Source: Solen grandis
Lineage: Eukaryota; Mollusca; Bivalvia; Adapedonta; Solenidae
DNA length: 64,000 nt
Reading direction: 5' to 3'
NCBI GenBank assembly: GCA_021229015.1
Contig: CM037783.1
Span: 24,184,052 to 24,248,051 of the forward strand
Shown here: positions 1 through 12,250 of the stretch, one piece after another
Layout: each line of letters starts with the position of its first letter
How positions within the stretch are numbered: the stretch's first letter is position 1
Made by a program: the position numbers and the translations under genes
Notes under the pieces: generated by a model
Databases searched by the model: none
Seen by the model: only the letters and a program-made list of their open reading frames with translations
Told to the model about the DNA's origin: nothing

Positions 1-251
1 TGTTTTGATTTTCCCGCCAGGGGGCGTTTTATATGAAAATGTTTAATAAGCAATATCTCAATTATTTGAGGTCCGATTCAAATGCGGTTTTTGCATAATG
101 TTTCTTGTAAATAGCCCAATAAAATTTTATTATAAAAAAACTTTCGTGCTACAGGAGGTTGAATGTTCGAATCTCGCAAAAACTGTGAAATAAGGGTAGG
201 TCTACCAAAAACCTACCCATTTTATTCAGAGATGAGATAGGAGAATTTTGT
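1..251. other. AT-rich flank, no gene seen
   Basis: The stretch is AT-rich with no open frame that has coding character. It leads into the diverged edge of the tandem satellite that follows. Confidence 0.5.
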
Positions 252-2060
252 TTGTTGCATATGATTTGCAAGACATATACGCACAAAATATTTGGGGTGA
301 CGAATTCGGGAAACGCATGGTTTGTCCACAGTACGCGGTCAAACTTAACCAATATTTTCGAAAAATCAACATTTGAAAAGCATAACTTTTACGGTTATTT
401 GCAGCTCCTGACTTTTTGTTCAATCTTCATCATTATTTCACTGTTTATGCATTTTTATTATACAAATAAAATCATAGAAAAAAAACAGCGAAGATATGCA
501 AAGGTCAAGGTCATATACCAATTATTGTTATTTTTATCGGCATAAAATAGCTCTCAATCTAAAAATATTTTATAGAAAGTATATGAACAAAAGTTTTAGT
601 TTGTGAAGAGGTCTTTCCATTGGTGTTTAGTTTTTGAAGATCGGACTTTATTTGATCAAACTGCCACAGTCCAAAATTTGATCCTTTTATCAAACAATTG
701 TAAATCCGTATGTTTCCTTTTTTTTGAAGCTCCTGACTTTATTGTTTGTTCAATCTTCATCATTTTTCACTGTTTATGCATTTAAATAATACAAACAAAC
801 TCATAGTAAATAACGATGAATATATGCAAAGGTCAAGGTCATAATACCGATTATTGTTATTTTTATCGGCACAAAATAGCTTCAAATCATAAAATATTTC
901 ATAGAAAGTATAGAACAAAAGTTTTATTTTGTGAAGAGATCTTTCCATTGGTGTTTAGTTTTTGAAGATCGGACTTCATTTGATCAAATTACCACAGTCC
1001 AAAGTTTGATCCTTTTATCAAACAATTGTAAATCCGTATGTTTCCTCTTTTTTGCAGCTCCTGACTTTATTTTTTGTTCAATCTTCATCATTTTTTCACT
1101 GTTTATGCATTTAAATAATAAAAACAAACTCATAGTAAATAACGATGAAAATATGCAACGGTCAAGGTCATAATACCGAACATGTTATTTTTATCGGCAC
1201 AAAATAGCTTCAAATCTAAAAATATTTTATAGAAAGTATATGAACAAAAGTTTTAGTTTGTGAAGAGATCTTTCCATTGGTGTTTAGTTTTTGAAGATCG
1301 GACTTCATTTGATCAAATTACCACAGTCCAAAGTTTGATCCTTTTATCAAACAATTGTAAATCCGTATGTTTCCTCTTTATTGCAGCTCCTGACTTTATT
1401 TTTTTTTCAATCTTCATCATTTTTTCACTGTTTATGCATTTAAATAATAAAAACAAACTCATAGTAAATAACGATGAATATATGCAACGGTCAAGGTCAT
1501 AATACCGAACATGTTATTTTTATCGGCACAAAATAGCTTCAAATCTAAAAATATTTTATAGAAAGTATATGAACAAAAGTTTTAGTTCGTGAAGAGATCG
1601 TTCTAATGATGTTTAGTTTTTGGAGATCGGACTTCATTTGATCAATTTACAACAGTCCAAAGTTTGATCCTTTATTGAAAAATCGTACATCAGTATGTTA
1701 TCTGAATTATATTTGCATTATTTAATTTGCTTAACATACATACAGAGAATATTTGGGTAAGCGAGTTAAGGGTATGTATTGTTTGTCAGCAGCATGCGGC
1801 AAACGTCACTAATTGGATGAATTACAATTTCAAAAACATAAGTTTTTAGTGTGTGTCTTTTTTTTGTGTGTCTTTGTTCAAGTTTCATCATTTTCTCCAC
1901 TGGTTGTATAGTTTTATGATACACAAATTCTCATAAATCAAAAATTAAACAGTATTTTCATTGGTCAAGGTTATATAACGATAATTGCCATTTTCTTCAG
2001 CTCAAAATAGATCCAAATTTCTTGCGTGTTCATTCTCTAAGCAATCACTTTTAAACTTAA
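252..2060. repeat. 329-bp tandem satellite array with diverged edges
   Basis: A unit beginning near GTGAAGAGATCTTTCCATTG recurs at 603, 931, 1260 and 1589, giving periods of 328, 329 and 329 bp. The middle copies are nearly identical. The copy before 603 and the copy after 1589 are partial and diverged, and 252-405 resembles 1700-1860, so the array decays toward both ends. Every unit carries a motif of the form GGTCAAGGTCA (about 505, 829, 1157, 1486, with a degenerate one near 1964). Short GTG-started frames recur in the units only because the DNA repeats. They are not considered genes. Confidence 0.88.
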
Positions 2061-4122
2061 CCACAGTGTTCTTTCCTAAATTCGGGCAAGAAGGTTAACT
2101 AATGTTATCATATATTGAGTTTTTCACCCATGAATATTAAAAAAAATAAGAAAAAAAATATCGCACTTCATTTCTTATCTTCAAACTTTATATTTTCATT
2201 TTTTTTTTTACCACACTCTCTCGATCAAATTCGATTAAGGCTGTTATCAAATAACGTCAGGATATATCCCTTTGTAATATAATACACGATTGTTTTTTAT
2301 TAAGTTTCTTCTTTTTTCAACTTTTAATTTGTTAATAATATTCGAATAAAGTTAATATCAATCAATTATGTCTGCAGTTGAAACCAGTACTCTTACTAGT
2401 CAAGTTAAAAGCGAAAACCAAGATGCCGCTTTGCGGTTCTAGTTTTAATTGCTGCCTTTTTGGTTACTGTTTTATTTATTTATTTATTTATTTTGGTTAT
2501 ATTTACAGCCATGTCCGACGAAGGAAATTATAGACATACACATAGTTTTAATTCAATTTTGTCCTATACAGATATTCATCGCATACAAAGTATAGACATG
2601 TATAACTATGAAAGAGGTACTGATAAGTAAATATGTAAGTGAAATAAAACTAGAAGAAAAAAAATCTTGAAAATCCTAAAACTGAAGAATATTTGTAATA
2701 AAGATATATAAAGAAAGTAAGTGGCGCTGCCAATCACCGACTTAACTTGATATGGAGAATGAACACAAATCTTTTTTAAGCACTTACATAAGTATACAAA
2801 AATTCCAAGAGACAATTGAAATATTTATATTCATTTTTTGTTGTTGATTTTTTCAACATTTCTTACTTTTGCTGAAATTTAAAATCAACCTTGTGCGAAA
2901 CTGCTAGGTAATTAGTTAAATGACATACAAGACAAGTGTTAAACATAATGAAATTGAGTGTTTTAAGACTTTAGTTGAAAATGTCTTTGTTTTGTGTTAA
3001 TATTGACTTATAAGATTTTCCAATAAACTGATATTGATAAAGATAAAATAAAGTTTAAAACTGTTTAAATTACAACTATTTGTTTAAAATTGTCATATTG
3101 CGATTTAAAAAAAATGTTCAGGTGACGAGTTAATGTTACCAGTGACGAGACAAGAGTCCGCAAGTCGGCAGCCTTACCTTACCATATTCGGGGGACTTTT
3201 GCAACTGATTTATAGGTGCCATGTGCACAGGGGATGGTTTAAAAGGCGCCGAAAGGGTCCCGGTATATTTTGGGACACAGATAATAACCAAAAATTTATG
3301 CATTAACCCCCTGGAACCTCATATATACCAAAAATTGACATTGACGAGTGAAGGTTCCTTTACGTTATTCAATACGCTCCATTAACACATTCTTTTTCCG
3401 AAATATAATTATGTAGTAAGTAAAATATTAGAGATAAAGTATTTCATATTTATATTTTTTTGATCTTTTAAACATTTTATGTTACTTTCAACACTGTCAA
3501 GTTTTATATTCATCATTTCTGCGCATGCGCAGATCACCAATCCGGAACTTTCATCTAGACCTAGGCTAAACAGAAGTCGAGTCCCAATACTGAAAGTCCG
3601 TATTATTTTGATTTCAAAAGTCCCCCCCCCCCCCCACCCCAAATTCATCCAGTGGATGAATTCAAAACGCATCCACAGCGAAAAACATTGTTTCTATGAT
3701 GTTCACGGGACCGTGCATTGTTAACAGAAAATCACTGTAACAGCTTTGGTAGATCCTGGAAAGTTAGTACTTAGGCAATATAATTAGTGAGTCTGTCTCG
3801 TTGTATAAAATAATAAAAGATAATGAGGGCTATGCTCTTGATAACTCTTTACAACATTTCAATATGTCGAATAGGCCTACAAACCATTTTGAACAGAGTT
3901 GCACACATTATGGATCTTACAACAATTCGGGGCTATATTTAGAAATTTTATATTTATATATTTCCCTCTTATTGACTTCACTGAGAAAAAAAGTCTAAAA
4001 TTTGTTTCCTCTCTCAACACTAAATGGTGACAACTTTCATGTTTATTTCAGTACGATTGCGTTTTGGAAGTCGAAATTGAATACCAATGCTGGAGATTCC
4101 ATGTTTCATAAACTGTAACGAG

Positions 4123-4157
<35 letters not shown>

Positions 4158-4544
4158 GCAGGAAACAATTCGCAATCTCATGCGGAGATATTTCGAACTT
4201 TGACTGGCTGGAATTTCCAGCGATAGCCAACAATATATACATCAAAAATAAATAAGAGGAGAGGAAGAGTGGCGATATGTTTATTGTTAGCAATCCATTG
4301 AGACAAATATTGGGTTTATCGTTTTTAACGATCGTATTCAAGGAAGGTAAAAGTGGGTTTATAAAATTTGATTCATTCGCATCGCTTCCAAGGAAATATT
4401 AAATTTACTTTGAAAAACAAAGGAAATGCGACATCATCATTTTAAAAACCCTGTTCTCTCAGCGCTATCAGCGCTTTGATTTATAATATAGATCGAGATT
4501 TTTCATTACATTAATTAGGTCTTTATCTTAGCCGATTGGAAGTC
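2061..4544. other. Intergenic, AT-rich, homopolymer runs
   Basis: No coding sequence is supported here. Visible items are a C run at 3622-3635 followed by A and more C, an A run of 32 at 4123-4154, and AT-rich spacer. The frames that cross the C and A runs are simple-sequence artefacts. Confidence 0.55.
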
Positions 4545-4670
4545 TTGTTCTTACAAATAATATTTTTCCCTCTCCACGGTTCCAGGGTTGGACCACTACT
4601 TTGGAAGGCCAATAAAAATCCTTGACAGGGTTCGCATCCACGACCTTCGGATCCGCAGTCATGTACTATA
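4545..4670 (+). repeat. SINE-like remnant (family 3)
   Basis: The block with 'TTACAAATAATA', 'CACGGTTCCAGGGTTGGACC' and a later 'GGGTTCGCATCCACGA' matches, with divergence, the element at 19690-19900 and the inverted one at 16520-16680. Shared cores are 'ACGGTTCTTGGGTTGGAC' and 'GGGAAACAAATTCTTACAA'. The GGTTCGNNTCC string resembles a pol III B box. Read as a degraded tRNA-related SINE. Confidence 0.45.
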
Positions 4671-4886
4671 ATTTGCATGTATATTTATATCTAGATCTCG
4701 TTTTATAGAGGCTTTAAGATTTGTTTGTTAGCTTGGTTTAAAACGTCCCTCTGACAACATACTAAGATTTTGGTTTTAGAGGAGGTCGAGTCCACGACCT
4801 CCGGCATCTTGGTTTGAATATTTTGAAAGTGTCTTATTTTATAATAAGTGTATGATTTTGACCACGTGACAGAACTTCGATTTTTT

Positions 4887-4906
4887 GGGGGGGGGGGGGG
4901 GGGGGG
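4887..4906. repeat. Poly-G run (20)
   Basis: Uninterrupted G tract after a T run. Homopolymers of this length are also prone to length error in assembly. Confidence 0.85.
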
Positions 4907-5477
4907 TGCGAATTAATTATTCTTTCAATATCAATCGGGCTAATCCTTTAAACTACAGAGGCAATATTTTGCATATCTCCATGAAACGATCTTAAGAATT
5001 TTCATATTTTCCACCTTATTGTCAGTATTTATTGTATTGATTTTGTGTAGTATTGCAACTTTAACATTAGCGAAATTAAACCTAATTTTTAATCTTGACC
5101 TTCATAATTACACTATACATAATGTACAAAATAATTATGACATTTTTTATTCTTCGGTGAAAGATTTTACAGAAATTCAGATTTACAAAATTTAAATAAA
5201 TTTAAGAATGTAGCTTTTTCGAGGTCAATAACGTTTAAATGACAAAAGCAACCCGTTACGTTTGTTCATCATTATTGTACCTTTTGACCTTCACCTCGAG
5301 ATGGCTTTTCGCTGAGGTCAAATTGTAATAATCATATTACCTTGAGCATACGTGTACAAAACCGTAGCTGCTAACTTTTGCAGTACTCCTGTCATTTGTA
5401 ATTGTGTTTTTGATTTGCTATACATTTCAAACAGGCATTTAAAGAGAAAACAGTCGATGTTGTAAAGAACGGAACAC

Positions 5478-5555
5478 ATGGCGTCTGAGTCGGTGTTGGT
5501 ACACTGTTTGACAAATCTCCAGGAGATTCTGAAGAAAAGGGAAGCCGGGGGTTAA
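5478..5555 (+). other. Short ORF or candidate 5' exon, unrecognised
   Basis: An ATG in good context (ACACATGG) opens a 25-codon frame beginning MASESVLVHCLTNLQEIL and ending at TAA. The residue mix (an amphipathic LTNLQEILKKRE helix) looks protein-like, and a possible donor GGG|GTTAAA at 5550/5551 would remove the stop. I cannot find a following exon in phase, so this may be a genuine first exon, a relic or chance. No function is assigned. Confidence 0.2.
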
Positions 5556-6239
5556 ACGCAGCTCATGATTGCTGTACAAGAAAACAATGCAATAAACTAA
5601 GTCTTGGTATAAAAATGAAGGTATGCATTTGTTTTCTGTTTTGATGCTCCGGCACGTATGGGTCGGGACAAAAAGTTATTTGCTACACACGTCGTTCATT
5701 CGGCAAATCTGACATTTTTTAATAATGGAGGTTTTCCTTTTTGTTCCTAGAGTCTGAGATACTGAGCTGATATTTCAGTATACATGAAATGCACCATGAT
5801 GGTTTAGACAACGTTTTAATTTCCCCCCCCCCTGCTTATTTTTTGTTGAAATTATTGTTCTTAAACTCAGAAAACATCTGTATAAAATTGATATTAGTGT
5901 TGTACAGACGCGATCTTTTTTTTTTGGGGGGGGGGGGACAAGACCGAAGCACACGCGTTGGTATTTTTGAAGCAGTCTCAGAATTGACATATGCATGTAC
6001 AACGTAATGAATATCAAAGCCATTAACCGTTTCGCAATCCGTTTCATCTGACTTAAGCTGACAACTGTGTTGTGTACGAAAAGCAGGAATCCACAAATCT
6101 TTTTTAGCTGGACAATCTTTCAGAATAATAGTGATAATACAGGAAAATATCTCACTTATATGTTTTGATATCTTACCATTTATCATAATATTAATATAAC
6201 ATTAAGTGTTTTAATACTATTACTTCGCTACCAAGAATG
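5556..6239. other. Intergenic, no gene seen
   Basis: AT-rich sequence with a C run (5823-5832) and a G run near 5926-5937. Open frames crossing these runs are simple-sequence artefacts. Confidence 0.5.
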
Positions 6240-6345
6240 TTATATGTCATCTGCTTAAGTGTGACGGATAAAATTGTGACGGATGACGGGAAAGAAATCC
6301 CTGTGTGTCACCTCTGCTTACAGCAGGTGACACACAAAAAAAATA
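6240..6345. repeat. TGTCACCTGC hairpin repeat, copy 1
   Basis: Contains 'GTGTGACGGATAAAATTGTG' and an inverted pair GTGTGTCACCT...AGGTGACACAC that forms a stem. Related copies lie at 43822-43900 and, inverted, at 51455-51535. A dispersed hairpin-type repeat of unknown class. Confidence 0.55.
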
Positions 6346-6764
6346 ATTCTATACAGTAATCTCCAATATACCCTACTGACAAACATGTTCATAGCTTATA
6401 AATTCATCAGTGCTGTAAAATGTATTTTCTCGATTATAAATAATTTAACTTTTATATTGTATACTTATTGATGACAATTGTAATAATCGAACAAATGCAA
6501 TTATCATTCGATAGCTATAGTTTACTAATCACTTGTGGTTTTAATAAAAAAAAACTTACCATCTCCATTGTGTCCACGACCAGCTCCTATCCTGTTCCTT
6601 AAACTTTTGAATCTTTGCAAAATATGGATATTTCAACTAATCACAAATTTCAAATAATTTTGAGGTTTTAAGTAATTACTTACATGGCAAAGTCGTTAAA
6701 ATATATGTCGGAATACTATAATAATATGTAGAAGCAGAGAAAAAAAAACACCACTGAACACATT

Positions 6765-8000
6765 TTATATTACTAAAGCCCGATACCTTTTCTCGCATTT
6801 CCTCGCAAGTATATGTTTACCTATTTTGGTCCAGAAAATGTCGTGAAAACATATGTCGCGAAGATAAGTAAATGTAATTGTGCAGCAATATTTAAACACA
6901 GAAAATTTGTTATCATAGATACAAAAGGGGTTGATTATTTCTAAAATAAATGTGTTATATATGTACATGTCGACATAAGTTATGTAGTATGTTGTCCTAA
7001 TGTATTTCGGCATAGACTACATGAACACACCATCAGGGTGTACTATATACGCTTCCATATGTTGCACTAAATTATGTCGTCGGGACAGTTAAAATGTGAG
7101 GAATTTTCTCACGATCAGGCCCGGATCTAGAATTCTTCAACAAGGGGTGTGAGGATCCTCGGGCATACTCCCTCGGGCACGCTCCCTCGGGAAAAGTTTA
7201 TTGTATAATGAAAATACATTCTTAAGGTGTTTTTTTTATCTTAGGGGATAAGTGATCTTCTTTTAAGGTAGTTGCACCCGAATGCATTACCTCCAGTTGA
7301 AGAGCATCCATAACCATTAACTGCTTCGAAACTGGGGGCTGTGGGTTCGAATTTCTAGTAGGTTCTTGTTTTTCTTTTTAAACAATTATGATATATCAAA
7401 TAGATCAAATTTAAAAAGAAAAAGTTTATCCTAAAATGCTCCCTTTAAACAGTCCAAAATTACGAATGTAATACTTCATTACTGCATTGTATTAAGGGAA
7501 AAACAACTTTCTGATCACTTTCATTTTTCTTTTATTTATATATGATATTTTCTTTCACATTTTATTTATTTGTGTGATTTTTAAAGATAAATTGAATAGG
7601 GATTACATATCAAAACGAGATACTACATCTGGTTTCCAAATCGCCAGCGCTACATAGAGGAGTGTAGGCAGCACTCTTCATGGACATGAATCATGTGTAT
7701 ACGAGTACGAATATATATTTTATGCTAACTGATTAAATTTTGACTAGACTTGACTATTTGAGTTTACCGTCGCCTCGACAGTATTTCAGTCATATAGCGA
7801 CGTCCAGCTAATTACAGGTGGAGGAAGACCCCGAATGCACGGAGGCATCCGGGTAGAACCACCGACCTACCGCAAGCCAGCTGGAAGGCTTCCTCACATG
7901 AAAATCCGAATGACCCTGCCGGGTTTCGAACGATTAAATTTTGTGTCTATAAGTTAGATAAAATCCATGTTCCACAGTGCGAGTGAAATAGGTCTGACGG

Positions 8001-8037
<37 letters not shown>

Positions 8038-9027
8038 AAAAAGGGTTTGTATATTGATATTTTGTAGCAGCTGGCATGAGTGAATATGGACTCTATTTCA
8101 TCTAAAAGAGATACAATTATCATATTTTCAATCGCGCTACGCGCTCGTGTAAATATTGAATTGTATCATTTCACATTGTGATTGATATATTCCCTCAAAA
8201 AAAAATATCCTCTATTTAAAGGTAAATACATCTGTAATGGCGGGAATGGTTCAAAGACAATTAATTATACAGCAGTTATTCAATAACATGGATTGTCTCA
8301 GGAATACGATATTGTAAAGCAACATTGTTATATCGCGCAAGACTTAAAGCCTTCATGTTTCAAAATATATTATCTTACATTGTGGTAGTCGCACCATTTT
8401 GGGCACTCGGGAGAATTGAAAAAAATAACAAAAAATTCTCTTTCCAGAAATAAGAAAACTATATATTATGTCATATCCTGTTTAGGAAAAATATTTTGGT
8501 ATTGATAATTTATTGTTTGTAAACAAATGATAGCATTAGGCAAACAAACCTTACATGTTAAATGATTGCTTCAACTCAAAATATTTGAAATATGTATAAG
8601 TTATTACCATACTCAACCCATTTTAAAAGCTTGTTTTGCCATTTTTTTCTGCTTAGGAATGCTAATTCAAAAAATATAACTGAGAGACAATTCATAGTTT
8701 ACACAATTTTTTAAAAAGAATTTTTTGTTTCCAAATTTAAAAAGTAATATTTGTTATTAAACTTAAAACCAAAAATACCTATAATTAACATAAAACTTTT
8801 CTTTCTAAATTCTATTTGATACAGATATAATGGTCTAAAAGAAAAAGGGAAAAATACCCTATTAGAAATCCATGACCCCTTTTTAAAGTAGCTGATGGTT
8901 ATGGATGCTGTTCAACTAGAGGTAATACATTCAGGTGCGACCACTTTAAAAAAAAGCTATCACTTTTCATGAGATCATGAAATTTTTTTTTCACATTTTA
9001 ACTGTCGTGACGACATAATTTAGGACA
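6765..9027. repeat. Long inverted-repeat complex (foldback-like)
   Basis: The clearest arms are 7066-7100 (TAAATTATGTCGTCGGGACA then GTTAAAATGTGA) against 8990-9027 in reverse complement, and 7265-7375 against 8830-8945, sharing 'GAATGCATTACCTCCAGTTG' and 'GCATCCATAACCAT'. Weaker similarity extends outward on the left to about 6770. The arms enclose about 1.4 kb of AT-rich DNA with no transposase frame, a SINE (7743-7931) and a T run (8006-8033). This fits a foldback or MITE-type element with later insertions. Exact ends and target duplication were not resolved. Confidence 0.6.
7743..7931 (-). mobile_element. tRNA-derived SINE, family 1, 5'-truncated
   Basis: The element is flanked by a 12-bp direct repeat, GATTAAATTTTG, at 7731-7742 and 7932-7943. 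Its body matches the copies at 28527-28788 (same orientation) and 12933-13137 (opposite). The 5' end stops at the B-box-like TTCGAA, so the tRNA A-box part is missing, as expected for incomplete target-primed reverse transcription. Confidence 0.85.
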
Positions 9028-9028
9028 A

Positions 9029-9433
9029 CAAGCTAAAAAAGTTATGTCAACATAACGACGTTCAGGGCGAGTACCAAGAATTTTATGTCATAATGTAAGA
9101 TACATATGTTGGCAAGACGTCGTCTTTTTTTCCCCGATGCCATGATATAAGACGAAATGTGGCGATGAAATATGTCGACTTGCCCATCACGTTCACGTCA
9201 ACTCAGGGGGTCAATTAACGCTTCCATAGCAACAAGCTAATAAAATTTTGTCAACATAACGACGTCCAGGGCTAGTACAAAGAAACTTATGTCGTAATAT
9301 AGGGTACATATGTTGGCAAAACGTCGTATTTTTTTTCCTCGATGCCATGATATAAAATGAAATGTGGCGATAAAATATGGCGACTTGCCCATCACTTCCA
9401 CGTCAACTCAGGGGGTCAATTAACGCTTCAATA
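9029..9433. repeat. 202-bp tandem duplication
   Basis: Unit A (9029-9230) and unit B (9231-9433) share long blocks including 'CAACATAACGACGT', 'GATACATATGTTGGCAA' or its GG variant, 'CCCGATGCCATGATATAA', and 'CAACTCAGGGGGTCAATTAA'. They adjoin the right arm of the preceding inverted-repeat complex and share GTTATGTC-type motifs with its left outer flank, so they are probably part of the same repeat family. Confidence 0.82.
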
Positions 9434-9870
9434 AAAAAATTCTTGGTCATTGCACTTAAAGTTTTAGGTCAATTCATTTTTAACGTTTTTGAAAAATCCT
9501 CTGGATAGAAAATAAAAGGGAGATAATTAAAAAACAGGACCAGGTAGAGATCCTGGTTCTTAATCACTGCACTTCTGCTGGTCACAATCTATGCATTATT
9601 AAAGTTTAAAGACAATAGCTCGTATAGTTTTTGAGTCATGCTCCAAACAAAAATCCATTATCAAATAAAAGAAAGGGAGACAATTTAAAAATGGGACCAG
9701 GTAACCTTATGGTTCTTGGTCACTGCACTTTTCAAAATCACCATCAAAATATATCTAAATTTCAAGTCAATACTTTATATAGTTGAGTTATGCTCAGGAC
9801 AAAAAAATCGCTATAAAATAAAAAAAGTTCAAAATTGGTCACTGCATTTTATTCTCATTGACCTCCATCC
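9434..9870. repeat. Degenerate tandem array (TTGGTCACTGCAC)
   Basis: The motif TTCTTGGTCACTGCACTT or variants recurs near 9440, 9556, 9713 and 9836, with 'AAATAAAAGGGAGA' and 'GACCAGGTA' between copies. Copies are diverged and unequal in length. No gene is supported inside. Confidence 0.65.
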
Positions 9871-10794
9871 ATAAAAATAGTTTCAAATGCATATCGCATG
9901 AGTTAAGAAAGTTTATTGCTCAGACAAAGAAATTGTTCACGCACAACGACGATTGGGTAACCGCAATAGCTCGGACTATTCTATACATAGACGAGCTCAA
10001 AGGTGGTCAAATGTACTTGAAAAATCATGGAGCATGCCCCATTAAAACAAACAAATAACATTTCACAAAGAAAAGCTGCTTCTTTAAATGTAACAATTTC
10101 GGTAAAAACTTTACATGTATCTTATCACTCTCTTACACATTGGCTTACATAACATTCACCTCTGTGGTGGGTTCAGAAAGTAGTTCCAAATATATGACGT
10201 CATCTTGACCGTTGTTCAAATATTTAATTTGAAGGAGACTAGATAGGCTCCTTAAACTGTGAAATATATATATATAAATAAGCACCACTCATCCTGATCG
10301 TAATGGTCATTAAAATTACAAATTATGAAAATAAAAAGCTGGCTTTAAATTACGATATCCGGCTGAATCTGTAAATATTTACATTTGCAGATGAGCGTTT
10401 GCGGATTGTTCCCATCGGCTAAATAAGGCAGAAAATAGTTCCGATAATAACAACTGAAATTAATATTTTACACACGTTTTATGATGATTCAAAAAAAAAA
10501 TCTATTCAATGTTTCTATACTTTTGATCCGTAAAATATACTTAAATCCGCGTTAAATGAGTGTTTTCTGTTTTGACAAGATTCTTGTCATTGGAGGTTAT
10601 GTGAGGAATGAACGACAACTCTGCTTAGAGACTGGCTTCTTATAATAAGTTCTCGTAAAATATATTCATTGAAATAGTCGCTAGTTCTACACAAAGAAGA
10701 TTCGCATTCTGAATCACGCAGCCCCGTTTGTTTTACCAAATGGCTATTCTTTATGAATCGTTTTGTTCATTTCTTAATTTGGTTTCAACAACCA
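9871..10794. other. Intergenic, no gene seen
   Basis: AT-rich sequence without a convincing open frame or splice-bounded exon. Confidence 0.5.
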
Positions 10795-11025
10795 GTCGAC
10801 AGTATTTCAGTCATTTGGAGATGAGGTCTACTTGTGGCAGATATAGTGCTGCCACACTGCAGTATCAGTATCACGACATGTAGCATGATACCACACCCAG
10901 CCACATATTATCTTGACACGGGGCTAATGAGCCCTGGACCTAACCCTGTATGCTAAAAATCATGCAAGGTAGCGATACCAGTACCATCTTTTTACGACTT
11001 TTGGTATGTCGCGGTTTGATTTGTA
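10795..11025 (-). mobile_element. tRNA-derived SINE, family 2 (minus)
   Basis: Read on the minus strand this matches 54912-55155: 'GCGACATACCAAAAGTCGTA', a 'TAGCATACAGGGTTAGG' region, 'GACACC/TAATGTG' blocks, 'GGTATCATGCTA', 'CAGCACTATATCTG', then the tail 'AAATGACTGAAATACTGTCG'. The tRNA-like 5' head is degraded. Confidence 0.7.
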
Positions 11026-11369
11026 GAGAACTATTTTTATCCTGTATTTCGAACGAGAGAGACAGCTTTATGTAATGTTCCTCTAAACTATCCGTGCACG
11101 CATGCTTCCCCTACTTCATTCGTGTCACACCATATGTTTGAATTGCCGAAGTTCTTAAAGTACATGTGTGTAACTTTTATAATCAAATGAGTGTTCACAT
11201 GTAAGTTCTCTCATATTAATTAAATTAGAAATGTTTCTCGATTACGAAGACGTCCTGTTTTGACAGAGCGTTTGCACTTCTTTAATTTTGATTGTAGAAT
11301 TATGTTTGATTTGGGGGGCTTGTCATTCCAACGACAATACTGCATCGATAGGATATCAAGCCGTAGGCA

Positions 11370-11640
11370 AGAGACATGGTATCACATCCGTTTCCGGTGG
11401 CCACGTGATCAAAGCGTCCGCCTCGGGAGCGAGATCCCCAACTGCGACATACCAAAGTCGCAAAACATGGCACAGGTAGCTTCTTGCTTGGCGCTCAGCA
11501 CATATATGCAGGGTATAGCTATAGTTTCATGACCTGTTGGTCCGTTGTCAGGATAATGTGACCATGTGTGTGGTATCTTGCCACACGTCTACAGCGTAAT
11601 ACCGCAGTGTGACTGCATTGTACCTGTCCCTGTTTTATTT
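11370..11640 (+). mobile_element. tRNA-derived SINE, family 2 (plus)
   Basis: Begins with the head 'CCGGTGGCCACGTGATCAAA' and 'GCGTCCGCC', followed by 'CTGCGACATACCAAAGTCGC', 'CTTGCTTGGCGCTCAGCA', 'TCAGGATAATGTGACC', 'GGTATCTTGCCACACG' and 'CCTGTCC'. It is colinear with 54912-55155. The 3' tail is lost. The two overlapping reading frames inside it are SINE sequence, not genes. Confidence 0.75.
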
Positions 11641-12174
11641 CATATTTTAGTAGATCAGATAATATCATTAATACGCTATCAAAAAAAAAAAAGGAAACAA
11701 GTGAAATTCTAAATGTTTGGAAAAAAAGATGAAATTGTCGTTATCGTCTTTAAGCGTAGTTGTACTGACATCTTGAAAGCTTATATCCAAACATTTGAAG
11801 TGCCCGAGATATGTTTACATGTCCGAAACATTTCAATACTCGTAATAAATTATAAATTGAAATTGAACCTTTCGTTATTCATTTTAAACAAATATAGACA
11901 TTTTAATGTTTGCTTCAAAACTGAATAGTTAAAAACAACTTTGAATGAGATATGAATTTTGTATATGCACGTTTTACAAGTTAAAAGTATAAATAATTTT
12001 GCAGCTTAATGGATGAAATGTAGGTCCTTTTAAAATGATAAAAAAGAAGAATTCAAATGCAGAAATTATAATGACATTATCATAAAATAACAAATCAAGT
12101 TTTAAAATAAATAAAATGAATAGCCTGGAATTATAATTAGCACTAAATTAGTATGCATTTTGTTTTTCACCTCA

Positions 12175-12250
12175 GAGCTACGAACCCAAGTGATACTGAG
12201 AGGAATTGCAGACAGAGTCGTTACAACTGCGCCACTTTGGAGCCTTTTTT
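12175..12250 (-). repeat. tRNA-like sequence (SINE head or tRNA relic)
   Basis: On the minus strand, an A-box-like AGTGGCGCAGTTG and a B-box-like GGGTTCGTAGCTC lie about 45 bases apart. No clean cloverleaf with paired acceptor ends was found, so it is read as a pol III-derived SINE head or a tRNA pseudogene rather than a functional tRNA. Confidence 0.4.

Noticed and set aside
603..1502. Three similar ~60-80 aa frames in series
   Set aside because: They are the same frame repeated by the 329-bp satellite, use GTG starts, and have no domain or coding bias.
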